31,067 nucleotides of DNA from Tepidimonas sp. (GCA_025054905.1 JANWZF010000154.1:1-31067); one strand, 5' to 3'. Counted from the stretch's first letter, positions 1 to 8,819 are shown. Made by a program: numbers and translations. The notes: generated by a model from the sequence alone, not told the origin.

Positions 1-278
1 GCGGCGGGGGCGGTGTTGCGGCCTTCAGGCTCGAGCAGGTAGCTGGCCGGCAGGTGCACGCCAGCGGCCTGGTACTCATCTTTGGTACGAAAGTACAGGT
101 CGCGGTTGGTGACGGTGGCGATTTCGCAGACCCCGCTCAGCACAGCGGCGCGCTGGTACGTTTTGCCCAGCAAGGTGCCCCCATCAGGCAGATGGATGAA
201 GGGCTTGGGGTGGGCTTGGCGCGATACGGGCCAAAGGCGCGTGCCCGCCCCACCTGAGAGGATGGCGGGCATCAGCAT
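1..278 (-). CDS. manC: Mannose-1-phosphate guanylyltransferase, N-terminal part (cut by window edge)
   Basis: The minus strand from 278 reads MLMPAILSGGAGTRLWPVSR and stays open to position 1, so about 92 N-terminal residues are visible and the rest lies outside. The LSGGAGTRLWPVSR stretch is the nucleotide-binding signature of GDP-mannose pyrophosphorylases (ManC/CpsB/AlgA). It is followed by the usual HPKPF and, near the edge, EPEGRNTAPA. The enzyme makes GDP-mannose from mannose-1-phosphate and GTP in the cytoplasm, for surface polysaccharides. The start is ATG at 278, or ATG at 272 two codons later; no good Shine-Dalgarno is seen for either. It lies downstream of a galE remnant in the same orientation. 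Whether it is the bifunctional form with a C-terminal phosphomannose isomerase domain cannot be seen. Confidence 0.9.
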   Translation of the reverse strand, partial: MLMPAILSGGAGTRLWPVSRQAHPKPFIHLPDGGTLLGKTYQRAAVLSGVCEIATVTNRDLYFRTKDEYQAAGVHLPASYLLEPEGRNTAPA

Positions 279-299
279 GGGGGCTGCATGGTAGCAGGG

Positions 300-493
300 C
301 GCTTGCTCGTTCGAACGCGCGGCGCACCATTCAAGGTGACCGGCCGCGCCGTCGTCGCGCTGATGCGACCGACGACGTTGGCGCAACGGTTTGATCACTG
401 TCCAGCAGAGTAACGCGGTGTCCGGCGTGCCCCAGCACGACCACGGTGTGGCTGCTGATCTAACCATGCCCGCCGGTGAGCTGGAGATTTAAG
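300..493 (-). pseudogene. Remnant of UDP-glucose 4-epimerase (galE) N-terminus
   Basis: Reading the minus strand down from 493 gives LNLQLTGGHG, a TAG stop, then ISSHTVVVLGHAGHRVTLLD. This matches the GalE/SDR start (ILVTGGAGYIGSHTVVELL...GHRVTVLDN), including the TGGxGxxGSHT dinucleotide-binding motif. The tyrosine codon of GYIGSH has become a stop. About 20 codons further a frame change is needed, after which VGRISATTARPVTLNGAPRV resembles the VLxRIexITGRPVTFxEGDVRD part of GalE. The remnant fades just before the manC start. It therefore covers only the first 60 to 65 codons, with at least one stop, one frameshift and no start codon. It is not a functional gene. The rest of galE is absent, so this is a deletion scar between the GT-C gene and manC. 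The assignment rests on recognising the motif by eye. Confidence 0.65.
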
Positions 494-503
494 CGGCGCC
501 GCG

Positions 504-2546
504 TTACGGCGTGGCCGGCGAACCGCGATGGTCCTGAGTCAACTGCAACTGTCGCAGCAAAGCCTGATAGGCGGGGTTGCGCGGATCAAGTGCAACAGCC
601 TGCGCCGCGTCGCGCATTGCCTGCGTCCGGCGGCCGAGCTGCGCGTGGAGTTGTCCGCGGGCAAAGAAAAGCTCCGCCGCAGGGCGACGCGCAATGGCGT
701 CCGACAACACGGCCAAAGCTTGGTCGCTGTCTCCTTGCCGGAATCGCGCCAGCGCATAGCCCGTCACCGCCGCTGGCAGGTCCGGCTGTGCGCGCAGCAG
801 CTCCGAGTAATACTGCTCGGCACGCGAATGTTGCCCAACTCGATTAGCCAAATGCCCAGCCGCCAACAGGGTGGCTGGTCGGAAACGATCGTGCAGCCCA
901 CCATTCAAAGCGCGGTCATAGGCTTCGAATGCCTGCTCGACGCGCCCCAACTGATCATAAGCACTACCGATCGAGACCCAAATTTCAACACCTTTATAAC
1001 CTTCGGTCAGCGCGGCCTGAAGCACCGGAAGAGCCTCACTCGGCCGACGAAGCGAGACGAGCGCCGAGCCTATTTTTGCCTTTGCCAAACCGTCTGGGGC
1101 ACCCCATTCGTCCGCAAGTTTACCGTGAACGAGCGCGTCAGCAAAACGACCCTCGGAAAGGTCCCACCGGGCAATATTGTGAGGCGCCCGCCAGCGACCC
1201 AAAGTGTTCGGGGGCGCGTTACGGTCAATCTTGGACAAAGCATCGCGCCACACCACCAAATCACTGCGGAAGCTTTGAACACGCTCAAACGCCAGCGCGC
1301 CAAATGTTGCCATAACGAACAAGCCAGCCGACACAAACCATTGGCGGGACCTAAAAATCATCATCAACACAAGCGCAAACAAGGCCGGCAACGTAAGCGA
1401 CCACAGATAACTGCGATAAAGTACAAAAGGCTCTTGCAATCGAACAAATGCGAGTTCCGTTGCAAACAGAATGGCCGGTACGATAAAAATAAGACCGAAC
1501 AGGGCGGTACGCCCTTGACGCCGCACCAACGCCCAGATGCTCAACCCCAAAAAAACTACAAACATCAGCGCACCGAGCAACTGCGGAAATGCATACCACG
1601 TGAGCGGAAATGGCAACCGAATATCAATGCTCATCCACCCGACCCACGGAAAAACCCACAGAAACCCGTAACGAAAGAACAACCACATCTGGTTGATCAA
1701 ACTGAGCAAGTAAACCTGTTCTGAACTACCGGGCTGCAGATTTTCTAATTGAACCAAAAATGACCGAACCATGTCTTCGGTTGCATCCCCTATCACCCAG
1801 CCTTTGCGATCGAGCATCAACTTCGCCAGCAAGACTGCCGGCACCACGATCACCGCCGCCCCGATCCCTATCTGCCGCAAACTCGGGCGTTTCAAGTACA
1901 CGTACAAAGGGAACAACAACACCACCCCAGGAGCGGCGTGCTCCTTGGAAAGCACAGCCAGCACATAAGCGGCAACCGTTCCAACAAAACCCATCACGCG
2001 CCCACGGGAAGACTGCGCCTGCAGCGCAAATATAAACGCGAGCAGCGACGTCAACAAGAAACCCGTCGCCATGAGGGTCGAGCGCTGAGTCAGATACTGA
2101 ACGGCATAGACTGCGACTGGATTGAACACCCAGCCGATCACCCCTACCGAGGCCGCAAGGCGCACCAAAGAGCTTGTTTCACTGGAATGCGACGAGAGGC
2201 TTTCGGCACCCAAAGCGGAAACACCCCCTCTTATCGCATGGGCGACCAGTTGCACCGTCAATACCCAGATCAGGATCCCATTGACCGCATGCAGAAAAAT
2301 ATTGAATATGCGCTGCCAATAAATCTGCGGACCAATGGCCTGGTAAATCAACTGATAACTCGAGACCCATAAACTACGGAAATTCCACTTCAGCGCAATC
2401 GGCTCGGACAACAATGAAGAATTTCGAACCAGCCAGGCATCATCAAAAACAAAACCATAATGGAGCCCCACGGAATACACGACAAACAACCCTGCCGCAA
2501 CAATGACGGCAGAAAAAACATTAAATATCGCGAACCTAACTTTCAT
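504..2546 (-). CDS. Multispanning GT-C-like membrane protein with C-terminal TPRs (TMTC-like)
   Basis: About 680 residues. The N-terminal two thirds is a series of hydrophobic segments. The first ends in a periplasmic loop with GFVFDDAWLVRNSSLL. An acidic FDD in the first loop is typical of GT-C glycosyltransferases that use lipid-linked sugars, notably the TMTC/PMT-like group. The last 200 or so residues are TPRs (FADALVHGKLADEWG, VEIWVSIGSAYDQLGRVEQA, PAAELFFARGQLHAQLGRR). A GT-C core followed by TPRs is the architecture of TMTC O-mannosyltransferases, so protein O-glycosylation at the outer face of the inner membrane is a reasonable inference; the substrate is unknown. ATG at 2546 is preferred because it puts the first membrane segment directly before the FDD loop. 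The frame stays open to a TTG at 2621, which would add another hydrophobic stretch. Base composition between about 1300 and 2620 is clearly AT-richer than its neighbours. Confidence 0.7.
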   Translation of the reverse strand: MKVRFAIFNVFSAVIVAAGLFVVYSVGLHYGFVFDDAWLVRNSSLLSEPIALKWNFRSLWVSSYQLIYQAIGPQIYWQRIFNIFLHAVNGILIWVLTVQLVAHAIRGGVSALGAESLSSHSSETSSLVRLAASVGVIGWVFNPVAVYAVQYLTQRSTLMATGFLLTSLLAFIFALQAQSSRGRVMGFVGTVAAYVLAVLSKEHAAPGVVLLFPLYVYLKRPSLRQIGIGAAVIVVPAVLLAKLMLDRKGWVIGDATEDMVRSFLVQLENLQPGSSEQVYLLSLINQMWLFFRYGFLWVFPWVGWMSIDIRLPFPLTWYAFPQLLGALMFVVFLGLSIWALVRRQGRTALFGLIFIVPAILFATELAFVRLQEPFVLYRSYLWSLTLPALFALVLMMIFRSRQWFVSAGLFVMATFGALAFERVQSFRSDLVVWRDALSKIDRNAPPNTLGRWRAPHNIARWDLSEGRFADALVHGKLADEWGAPDGLAKAKIGSALVSLRRPSEALPVLQAALTEGYKGVEIWVSIGSAYDQLGRVEQAFEAYDRALNGGLHDRFRPATLLAAGHLANRVGQHSRAEQYYSELLRAQPDLPAAVTGYALARFRQGDSDQALAVLSDAIARRPAAELFFARGQLHAQLGRRTQAMRDAAQAVALDPRNPAYQALLRQLQLTQDHRGSPATP

Positions 2547-2632
2547 TTGCCGACACCAGTATAAAATGGAACAACAAATTAAAATTCCCCAAGATACTAA
2601 CAACAAGCGCGTCAGTTTCAAAAACCGCTGAA

Positions 2633-3289
2633 TCAGCCATCGCGGCCAATCATCGCACGGTAAAACTGCATCACACGGGTGACGTATTGTTGCGTCTCGG
2701 GGTACGGAGGAATGCGTCGACCGTGCCGCAACACCGCCCCCTCGCCGGCATTGTAGGCGGCCACCGCCAACTCCAGTTCGCCATCGAACATCCGCAGCAG
2801 ATCCGCCAAGTACTTGGCACCAATATGCGCGTTGACGTCGGGATCTTTGAGCACGGCCAACGCATGCTGCGGGTTGTGGGCCGCCACACCATAACGCGCC
2901 GCTGTGGCCGGCATCACCTGCATCAACCCCACAGCTCCTTTGGGGGACACCACATCGGGCTGGAAACCCGACTCGGCAGCGGCGACGGCTTTGACCAGCG
3001 CAGGGTCCAACCCGTGCTGCTGTGCCACCGACTCCAACAACGACCGCACGGTCGTATAGCCGGGTTGTCGCATCGGACGCTGGCTGACCACCAAAGGCGG
3101 GCGTGTTCCCTTGACGCGGTCATCAAAGCCCAGCCACCTCAGCCGCTTGACGGGCGGGGGTGACACGTTACCGATGTGGGTGATGCCCTGTGCATCGACA
3201 TAGGTCCATACCCCGCCTGCGTGGCCCCACGACGCCGCCATCATCAGCCCGACGAGCAGCGCTGCCCGCAGCCATGCACCACCGCCCAT
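2633..3289 (-). CDS. Lytic transglycosylase (SLT domain) with DUF4124-like N-terminus
   Basis: About 218 residues from ATG at 3289, preceded by GGTGAG. A hydrophobic signal segment (residues 6-22) is followed by a short DUF4124-type module (WTYVDAQGITHIGN, about 28-41). The catalytic SLT domain spans about 85-215. It has the family motifs: AAAESGF with catalytic Glu106, SPKGAVGLMQVMPATA, and AVAAYNAGEGAV. The enzyme cleaves peptidoglycan glycan strands in the periplasm, and small SLT enzymes of this kind often accompany envelope-spanning machines. An in-frame upstream ATG at 3400 would add 37 residues of poor quality in front of the signal peptide and is unlikely. The 126 bases upstream of 3289 contain a possible -10 (TAGAAT, 3318-3323) with no convincing -35, so the gene may have its own start of transcription. 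The gap to the downstream gene depends on that gene's start, which is uncertain. Confidence 0.85.
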   Translation of the reverse strand: MGGGAWLRAALLVGLMMAASWGHAGGVWTYVDAQGITHIGNVSPPPVKRLRWLGFDDRVKGTRPPLVVSQRPMRQPGYTTVRSLLESVAQQHGLDPALVKAVAAAESGFQPDVVSPKGAVGLMQVMPATAARYGVAAHNPQHALAVLKDPDVNAHIGAKYLADLLRMFDGELELAVAAYNAGEGAVLRHGRRIPPYPETQQYVTRVMQFYRAMIGRDG

Positions 3290-3415
3290 TTCGCTCACCG
3301 TTTGATCAATGCGATCTATTCTACCAGATAAAGTGACGCTAGAAGTGTTGGAGCACGCCATCGAAGAATCCGGGGTAAGAGATTCGCGTACGTTCGTCAT
3401 GAACCAACGGCCAGA

Positions 3416-5839
3416 CTAGGAAGCAACATCGATATGCTCAGGTTCCATATCGCCCCACCACCGCTGCACCATTTGTTCATACGCCGATTCGAGATGACGC
3501 GCGAAGCGGGGCGTGTCCCACCATGGTGCTGTCTCGCGTTGGGCCACCAGTCGCTGTCGCAATTCGGCAAGTCGGGCCGGTTCCCGCCCCAGGGCGATGG
3601 CCAACGCCTCGTACGCTTCTGGCGTGTGAACGATCAACTCCGGCATCTCCACGGCCGTCAGCAGACTCGCCGCCACACGGGCGGCGAAAGACTGACCCAT
3701 GCAAGCCAACAGCGGCACACCCGCCCACAGGGCATCGCTGGCGGTCGTATGAGCATTGCAGGGAAACGTGTCCAAAAACAGGTCCGCCAGCGAAAACCTG
3801 GCCAAATGTTCCGCATGGGGCATCTTCGGGGCAAACACCAGCCGCTGCGGATCGACCCCGAGACGGACCGCCTCCTTTCGCAGGTTGTCCGGCGCCCAAC
3901 GGTTGTCCTCATAAAGCCACACCACGCTGCCCGGCACCGCCTGCAAAATCCTCATCCAGGTGGCAAAAACACCGGGCGTGATCTTGTACGCCGCATTGAA
4001 ACAACAGTACACCACGCCCTCATCCGACAATCCACACTCGGCCCGGCTGAATACCCCCTCCGCAACGTGACGGTAACGGCCATTCGCCTGATAGCAGCGG
4101 GGCAGGCGTACCACCTTTTCTGAATAGTAGCGCCGCGATGCATCGGGTATGACCACATGGTCTGCCACAATGTAGTCATAGTATTCCGCCGCCATCGTCC
4201 CCGGGTACCCAAGGTAGTTCACCTGAATTGGGGCTGCGCGACAGGCAAAAATCGCAGTGCGGGCGTCCTGGGTAAACCCCTTTAAATCGACTGCGATATC
4301 GATTTCGAGCTCGCGCGCCAACCGAGCAATATCGAGCGAAGACATGTCTCGAACCTCGATGAATCGATCGAATGCCGCTTGCGCGCGTTTCTGTAGAGCA
4401 TCACCCGTTTGCGGACCAAATGAAAACGCATACCATTCAAATCGCTCACGGTCATGCAGCTCGAACAACTCCGCCATGAGTACCATGGTGGCGTGCTGAT
4501 GAAAATCAGCAGAGAAATAACCCACACGGATGCGTTCGCGCGGCGGCCTGACAGCTATCGGACCCAGATCGGCAATCCCAGGAAGCACTTTTGCTATGAC
4601 CCGGGCGCACACCACTTGATGGAGCGCGGGATCATCCACAAGCGCCAAAAGCGGAAAGATGCTAGACACGCCGGAAAACTCAACGCCGCTCAAGATCAAC
4701 CGTGAAACATCTCTATCCCATTGGCGCCAATCGGCAACCGATGCCTTGAGATACAAGATTTCCGGAAGCCATAAATTTGACCCTGCATCACCCTTGATCT
4801 CGACAGCGCGATGAAAATCATCCAAGGCTTCAAGATACAACCCCGCCTCTGTCAGAAGCCCAGCGCGCATGACGTACGCTTCCGCCAGTTCGGGCTGTTT
4901 CTGGATCACAAAATCCAGATCATCCAACGCCTGCCTTTTCTGACCCATCGCCAAAAGCAGCGGAACACGATTGAAACGTGCCGCGGGCTGCATCGGCGCC
5001 AATGACACAGCACGATCGTAATTTTCCAAGGCCTCCTTCCAGCGATGCAAATGGCGCAGCAGATTACCCCGATTGACATAAGCCTCCGGCAGTTCCGGAT
5101 TCAGTATCAACGCCCGATCCAAACACTCCAAAGCGTCTTGCGCGCGCCCCTGAGTCTTGTACAAAAGGGCAACATCAACCCATACGTCTGCGTAATTCGG
5201 AGACAACTTCACCGCTCGGTCGTAGCTCGTCTTCGCTTCTTCCAGTCGACCGAGCGCGGCCAGCGCGTTGCCCCTTTGGTGCCATGCTTGAGCATAGTTC
5301 GGATGGGCTTGCGTCAGCGCATCCAATGCCGCCTGGGCTTCTTGAGTGCGTTGCAGGTCGAGCAGGACGATGCCACGGTTCAGTTGGGCCCAGGGGGCAT
5401 CCGGCCTCAACGCCAACGCACGCTCATAACTCTGCAAAGCGTCTTCCAGACGCCGCAGTTCTCGCAGGGCCCCTCCCCGGTTGATCCAGGCTTCAACGAA
5501 ATCCGGACGCAGACCTACGGCTTGGTCGTAACACTGCAGGGCATCCTCATGGCGCCCGGTGGCCCCCAAGACCGGTCCCAGGTTGGTATGGGCCGCGGGA
5601 TCGCGCGGTTGCATCGGCAGGGCTTTGACCATCCATCGATGCGCTTCGCGATACTGGCGACGCAGATACATCAGCTCGCCCAGTATGTGTGCCACGCCAA
5701 ATTGACGCGGCTGCATGCCCCAAACCCGCTCGTCAAGGCGCTGGGCATGGTCCAACCGCCCTTGGCGGTGGGCCTCCAATATTTGTTGAACCCCACCGCC
5801 CATGCAGGCGTGGCGGTTTCCAGCGGGGGCGGTCTCCAC
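3416..5839 (-). CDS. OGT/SPINDLY-type GT41 glycosyltransferase with N-terminal TPRs
   Basis: 807 residues from GTG at 5839. Residues 47-345 hold about eight or nine TPRs (for example AYVNRGNLLRHLHRWKEALE). Residues 430-800 form the GT41 catalytic region. RVGYFSADFHQHAT aligns with the human OGT segment carrying the active-site His, here His449. DLKGFTQDARTAIFACRAAP and VNYLGYPGT follow, then CFNAAYKITPGVF, and the hallmark LDTFPCNAHTTASDALWAG with nearby SFAARVAASLL for nucleotide-sugar binding. No signal peptide is seen, so it should act in the cytoplasm. The family transfers sugars from UDP-donors to Ser/Thr of proteins, but the bacterial target here cannot be read from sequence. An alternative start is ATG at 5803 (residue 13). 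Upstream of the GTG is a CCCCCTGGGGG inverted repeat that includes the only G-rich Shine-Dalgarno candidate. The middle of the gene (about 4300-5250) is AT-richer than its ends. Confidence 0.9.
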   Translation of the reverse strand: METAPAGNRHACMGGGVQQILEAHRQGRLDHAQRLDERVWGMQPRQFGVAHILGELMYLRRQYREAHRWMVKALPMQPRDPAAHTNLGPVLGATGRHEDALQCYDQAVGLRPDFVEAWINRGGALRELRRLEDALQSYERALALRPDAPWAQLNRGIVLLDLQRTQEAQAALDALTQAHPNYAQAWHQRGNALAALGRLEEAKTSYDRAVKLSPNYADVWVDVALLYKTQGRAQDALECLDRALILNPELPEAYVNRGNLLRHLHRWKEALENYDRAVSLAPMQPAARFNRVPLLLAMGQKRQALDDLDFVIQKQPELAEAYVMRAGLLTEAGLYLEALDDFHRAVEIKGDAGSNLWLPEILYLKASVADWRQWDRDVSRLILSGVEFSGVSSIFPLLALVDDPALHQVVCARVIAKVLPGIADLGPIAVRPPRERIRVGYFSADFHQHATMVLMAELFELHDRERFEWYAFSFGPQTGDALQKRAQAAFDRFIEVRDMSSLDIARLARELEIDIAVDLKGFTQDARTAIFACRAAPIQVNYLGYPGTMAAEYYDYIVADHVVIPDASRRYYSEKVVRLPRCYQANGRYRHVAEGVFSRAECGLSDEGVVYCCFNAAYKITPGVFATWMRILQAVPGSVVWLYEDNRWAPDNLRKEAVRLGVDPQRLVFAPKMPHAEHLARFSLADLFLDTFPCNAHTTASDALWAGVPLLACMGQSFAARVAASLLTAVEMPELIVHTPEAYEALAIALGREPARLAELRQRLVAQRETAPWWDTPRFARHLESAYEQMVQRWWGDMEPEHIDVAS

Positions 5840-5913
5840 GCGCCCCCCAGGGGGTTTAGCTTACCGGTGCTCATGGACCTGCTCACCAGCGGTCATCGAA
5901 CTAGTTCTATTCC

Positions 5914-8796
5914 CTAATCAAAAATCGCTGGCAAGCGAGGCGGTCGCGCCAGCGCAAAGTCTTCGCGCATGTTGTCCAAGTTGGGGTTGAGAGCCGGATC
6001 TTCCCGCAGGCGTTCGCCCCAACGCTCCTGCATGTAGCGCACTTCACCTTCAAAACGGCGTTGCTTGACCGGATCTTCATGCTCGTACCCCCGGGTTGCG
6101 GATTCGTGGTGGTACAGCTCGGCATACGGTGTCCAGACGATGCGATAACCCGCCTCCCCCACAGCCAAACAAAAAGCCACGTCGTTGAAGGCGACGGCCA
6201 GCTGCTCGTCCATCCCGCCCACTTGTTGGTACACTGCCTTCGGCACAAGGAGGCAGGCCGCCGTGACGGCAGACAGGGTTTGGCGCACCCGGGCACGCAT
6301 CATGTAACCCCAGTGGTCCGCTGGCAAACGCTTGTGGGCATGGCCAGCTACCCCACCCACCAACAAAACACCCCCATGCTGCAGCGTGTTGTTCGGGTAC
6401 AGCAAACGCGCCCCAACAATACCAACCCCAGGCTGCAGTGCCACGGACACCATCTCGCGCAACCAATCGGCATCCTTGACCTCGATGTCGTCGTTGAGCA
6501 AGACAACGTATTCCCCTTGAACACTGGGCACGATCGCATTGTGCAGCGCCGCATAGTTGAACGGCCGCGGATCCCGCACGACGGTGCACAGCGGATGTCG
6601 CGCATAGTCCTGCAGCAAGCGCAGGGTTTGCGGTTGGTCCGACCCGTTGTCAATGATGACGATGTCGTATGGGGCGTAATCGGTGCGCCCGATGACGCTG
6701 TCGATGCAGGTCTGCAACAAGCGCCCCCCATTACGGGTAGGCACAACCATAGTGACGTGCGGCTGCGGTCCCTCGATGCGGTAACGAACCCGATAAGCCC
6801 GGTTTTGTTCGATCGTGACGGTCGCTGACACCCGCCGACGCTGCATCGCTTCCTGGAGGGCGCGGCGACCCGCCTCCAAGGCGTAAGGCTTGGCGCCCAC
6901 GTCCCGTGCGGTGCTGCGGTCGTGCACGCGCCAGTGGTATAAAACCCGTGGAATGTGAACAATTTGATGTGGGGCGCAACGTTCCACGACCCGCAGCGCC
7001 AAATCGTAGTCCTGCGCCCCCTCAAAGCCGCTTCGAAGCCCTCCAACGGCAACCACGTCCTCGCGGCGGTATGCGACCAAGTGACACAGGTAGTTGTACG
7101 ACAGCAGCAGGTCGGGATTCCAATCGGGTTTGAAATGCGGCTCGCACCGCTGCCCTTGCGCATCGATCTTGTCTTCGTCCGAGTACACGATCCGCGCATG
7201 CGGCCGCTGCCGAATGGCTGTCGCGACACACCACAGCGCATGCGGTGGCAGCAGATCGTCCTGATCCAAAAAGGTGATCCACTCGTCGCCGGACAAAGCC
7301 ACCCCATCGTTGGTCGCCGCCGAAATGTGGCCGTTGGACTCGCGCCAAACGACATGGATGCGAGCGTCGTCCTTGCGCCAGCGCTCTAGTCGCGCCGTGA
7401 GCTCCACGCGCTGATGGGTGCTGCAGTCATCCACCAAATAGAGTTGCCAATGGGGATACCACTGCCGCCGCACCGACTCAATCGCCGCATCCAGCCAGTC
7501 CAAGCGGGGATTAAACACCGGCACCACCACACCGATACTCGGCCACGGCCCAGGTTGCCGCAGCATTTGCGCAGCACGCTCGCCCCCATCGGTAGGTAGA
7601 GCCTCATAAGCAGTCAACCATGCACGATATGCCCCCCAGTCGCCTGTCAGCAATTCAGACGCCGTGCCCCCCTGTGGTGGCACGGGCAGCAAGGGGTGGC
7701 CCATCATACGCTGGGCCACTCGGCGCAATGTGAGGCGCAGACCGCGTGAGCGAATCGACGCGAGAAGCCGAAGCCCGTTGACGCGCATGGCCGACGCCAC
7801 CTGTCGACCACGGCGCATCGGGGCCGTGATGCGCCAACTACGCGAGGACAGGATGCGCTGCAAATCAGTATGGGCGCGATCGCGCTGCTCGCGCAGTGTT
7901 TGCAGTTCACGCTCCAATTCGCGCAAACGACATGCGTCCGCATGAGCACGTTCCAGCGCCGCGCACAAGCGGCGCTCCGCGTCATCGAGCGCGGCTTGCA
8001 TGGAGCTGACCTGTTCGGACAGCCGGGCAAATTGGCGCTCCCGCCTCTCATCGTTGCCGCCGAATAACACGCACCGGCGCCACGCGTCGTCCGAGGGCAA
8101 TTCAGCCGCAACGACCCATTGGTACACCGCCGCATCGGTAGCGGCGAGCAGATGCTCGCGATCTTGCGGCGTGAGTTGCCGCCAGTATCGGCCAAACTCC
8201 GAGTCGCCCGGCCCCCAATGCACCGCACGTCGCTCGACGGGTACCACGCCGCAGCTCAGCATGAGCGCCTCCAGCTCGAAGCGCGTAAAAAAATGCACGT
8301 GGCCCCGGTCCAACAATCCCGTCGGGCCGTAAGGAAACCAACCGATCTGCAATGCGGCCTGCAGCCCTGCAAAACCAATGTTGGGGGTGGAAACAACGAT
8401 GCTGCCCCCTTTGCGCAGCAGCCTCCGCACCCCTCGCAGGACACGGCCCGGGTCGCGCAAATGCTCCAGCACGTCGGCAATCAGCACATGGTCGTAGGTC
8501 TGGCCTGCAAAAAATGGGGCGTCCCACGCCACTGTCTCCAGATCCTCAACAAGCAGCCGTTCACAATACGGCCGCGCCACCTCGGCCGCTACGGCATCGA
8601 GTTCGACAGCGTCGACGCAGCAGCCATGGCGGCTTTGCAGAATCCGGGTCATGCTGCCCGTGGCGCAACCCAGCTCCAACACGCGGGCGCCCGGTCGTAT
8701 CAGTGACAGAATCTGGCCCAGCACCGACTCTGGCGCCACGTTGTCATGGTCCACGTGGTACTTGAGCGATTCTCCAGGCTTGACGGCTGCGGTCAC
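5914..8796 (-). CDS. Methyltransferase / coiled-coil / double GT2 glycosyltransferase fusion
   Basis: 960 residues from GTG at 8796, preceded by AGGAGA at good spacing. An in-frame ATG at 8904 would overlap the upstream gene by 85 bases and is rejected. Domain 1 (about 1-230) is a class I SAM methyltransferase with VLELGCATGS at 39-48, then ADVLEHLRDPGRVL and KGGSIVVSTPN. A charged coiled coil (about 255-320) follows. Domain 2 (about 419-670) is a GT-A fold GT2 enzyme with VVVPVFNP, FLDQDD near 509 and YSDEDK. Domain 3 (from about 679) is a second GT2 with MVVPTRNGG, IIDNGSD and LLNDDIEV near 768. Tandem GT2 proteins with attached methyltransferases build or cap O-antigen and capsule chains, and a coiled coil can act as a length ruler. 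The place right behind the Wzm/Wzt genes suits a chain-synthesis or chain-termination role. The specific sugars are unknown. Confidence 0.88.
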   Translation of the reverse strand: MTAAVKPGESLKYHVDHDNVAPESVLGQILSLIRPGARVLELGCATGSMTRILQSRHGCCVDAVELDAVAAEVARPYCERLLVEDLETVAWDAPFFAGQTYDHVLIADVLEHLRDPGRVLRGVRRLLRKGGSIVVSTPNIGFAGLQAALQIGWFPYGPTGLLDRGHVHFFTRFELEALMLSCGVVPVERRAVHWGPGDSEFGRYWRQLTPQDREHLLAATDAAVYQWVVAAELPSDDAWRRCVLFGGNDERRERQFARLSEQVSSMQAALDDAERRLCAALERAHADACRLRELERELQTLREQRDRAHTDLQRILSSRSWRITAPMRRGRQVASAMRVNGLRLLASIRSRGLRLTLRRVAQRMMGHPLLPVPPQGGTASELLTGDWGAYRAWLTAYEALPTDGGERAAQMLRQPGPWPSIGVVVPVFNPRLDWLDAAIESVRRQWYPHWQLYLVDDCSTHQRVELTARLERWRKDDARIHVVWRESNGHISAATNDGVALSGDEWITFLDQDDLLPPHALWCVATAIRQRPHARIVYSDEDKIDAQGQRCEPHFKPDWNPDLLLSYNYLCHLVAYRREDVVAVGGLRSGFEGAQDYDLALRVVERCAPHQIVHIPRVLYHWRVHDRSTARDVGAKPYALEAGRRALQEAMQRRRVSATVTIEQNRAYRVRYRIEGPQPHVTMVVPTRNGGRLLQTCIDSVIGRTDYAPYDIVIIDNGSDQPQTLRLLQDYARHPLCTVVRDPRPFNYAALHNAIVPSVQGEYVVLLNDDIEVKDADWLREMVSVALQPGVGIVGARLLYPNNTLQHGGVLLVGGVAGHAHKRLPADHWGYMMRARVRQTLSAVTAACLLVPKAVYQQVGGMDEQLAVAFNDVAFCLAVGEAGYRIVWTPYAELYHHESATRGYEHEDPVKQRRFEGEVRYMQERWGERLREDPALNPNLDNMREDFALARPPRLPAIFD

Positions 8797-8819
8797 GTTG
8801 CGTGTCTCCTGTGTCGGGG

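Noticed and set aside
528..1724. 398-residue plus-strand open frame
   Set aside because: Antisense to the GT-C/TPR gene, basic low-complexity translation with no domain; a shadow frame.
5898..5907. 10-bp palindrome GAACTAGTTC between two genes
   Set aside because: Too short and unaccompanied by promoter elements to be called an operator.
5045..5917. 290-residue plus-strand open frame
   Set aside because: Antisense to the TPR part of the GT41 gene; the repeated pattern is the mirror of the TPR codons.
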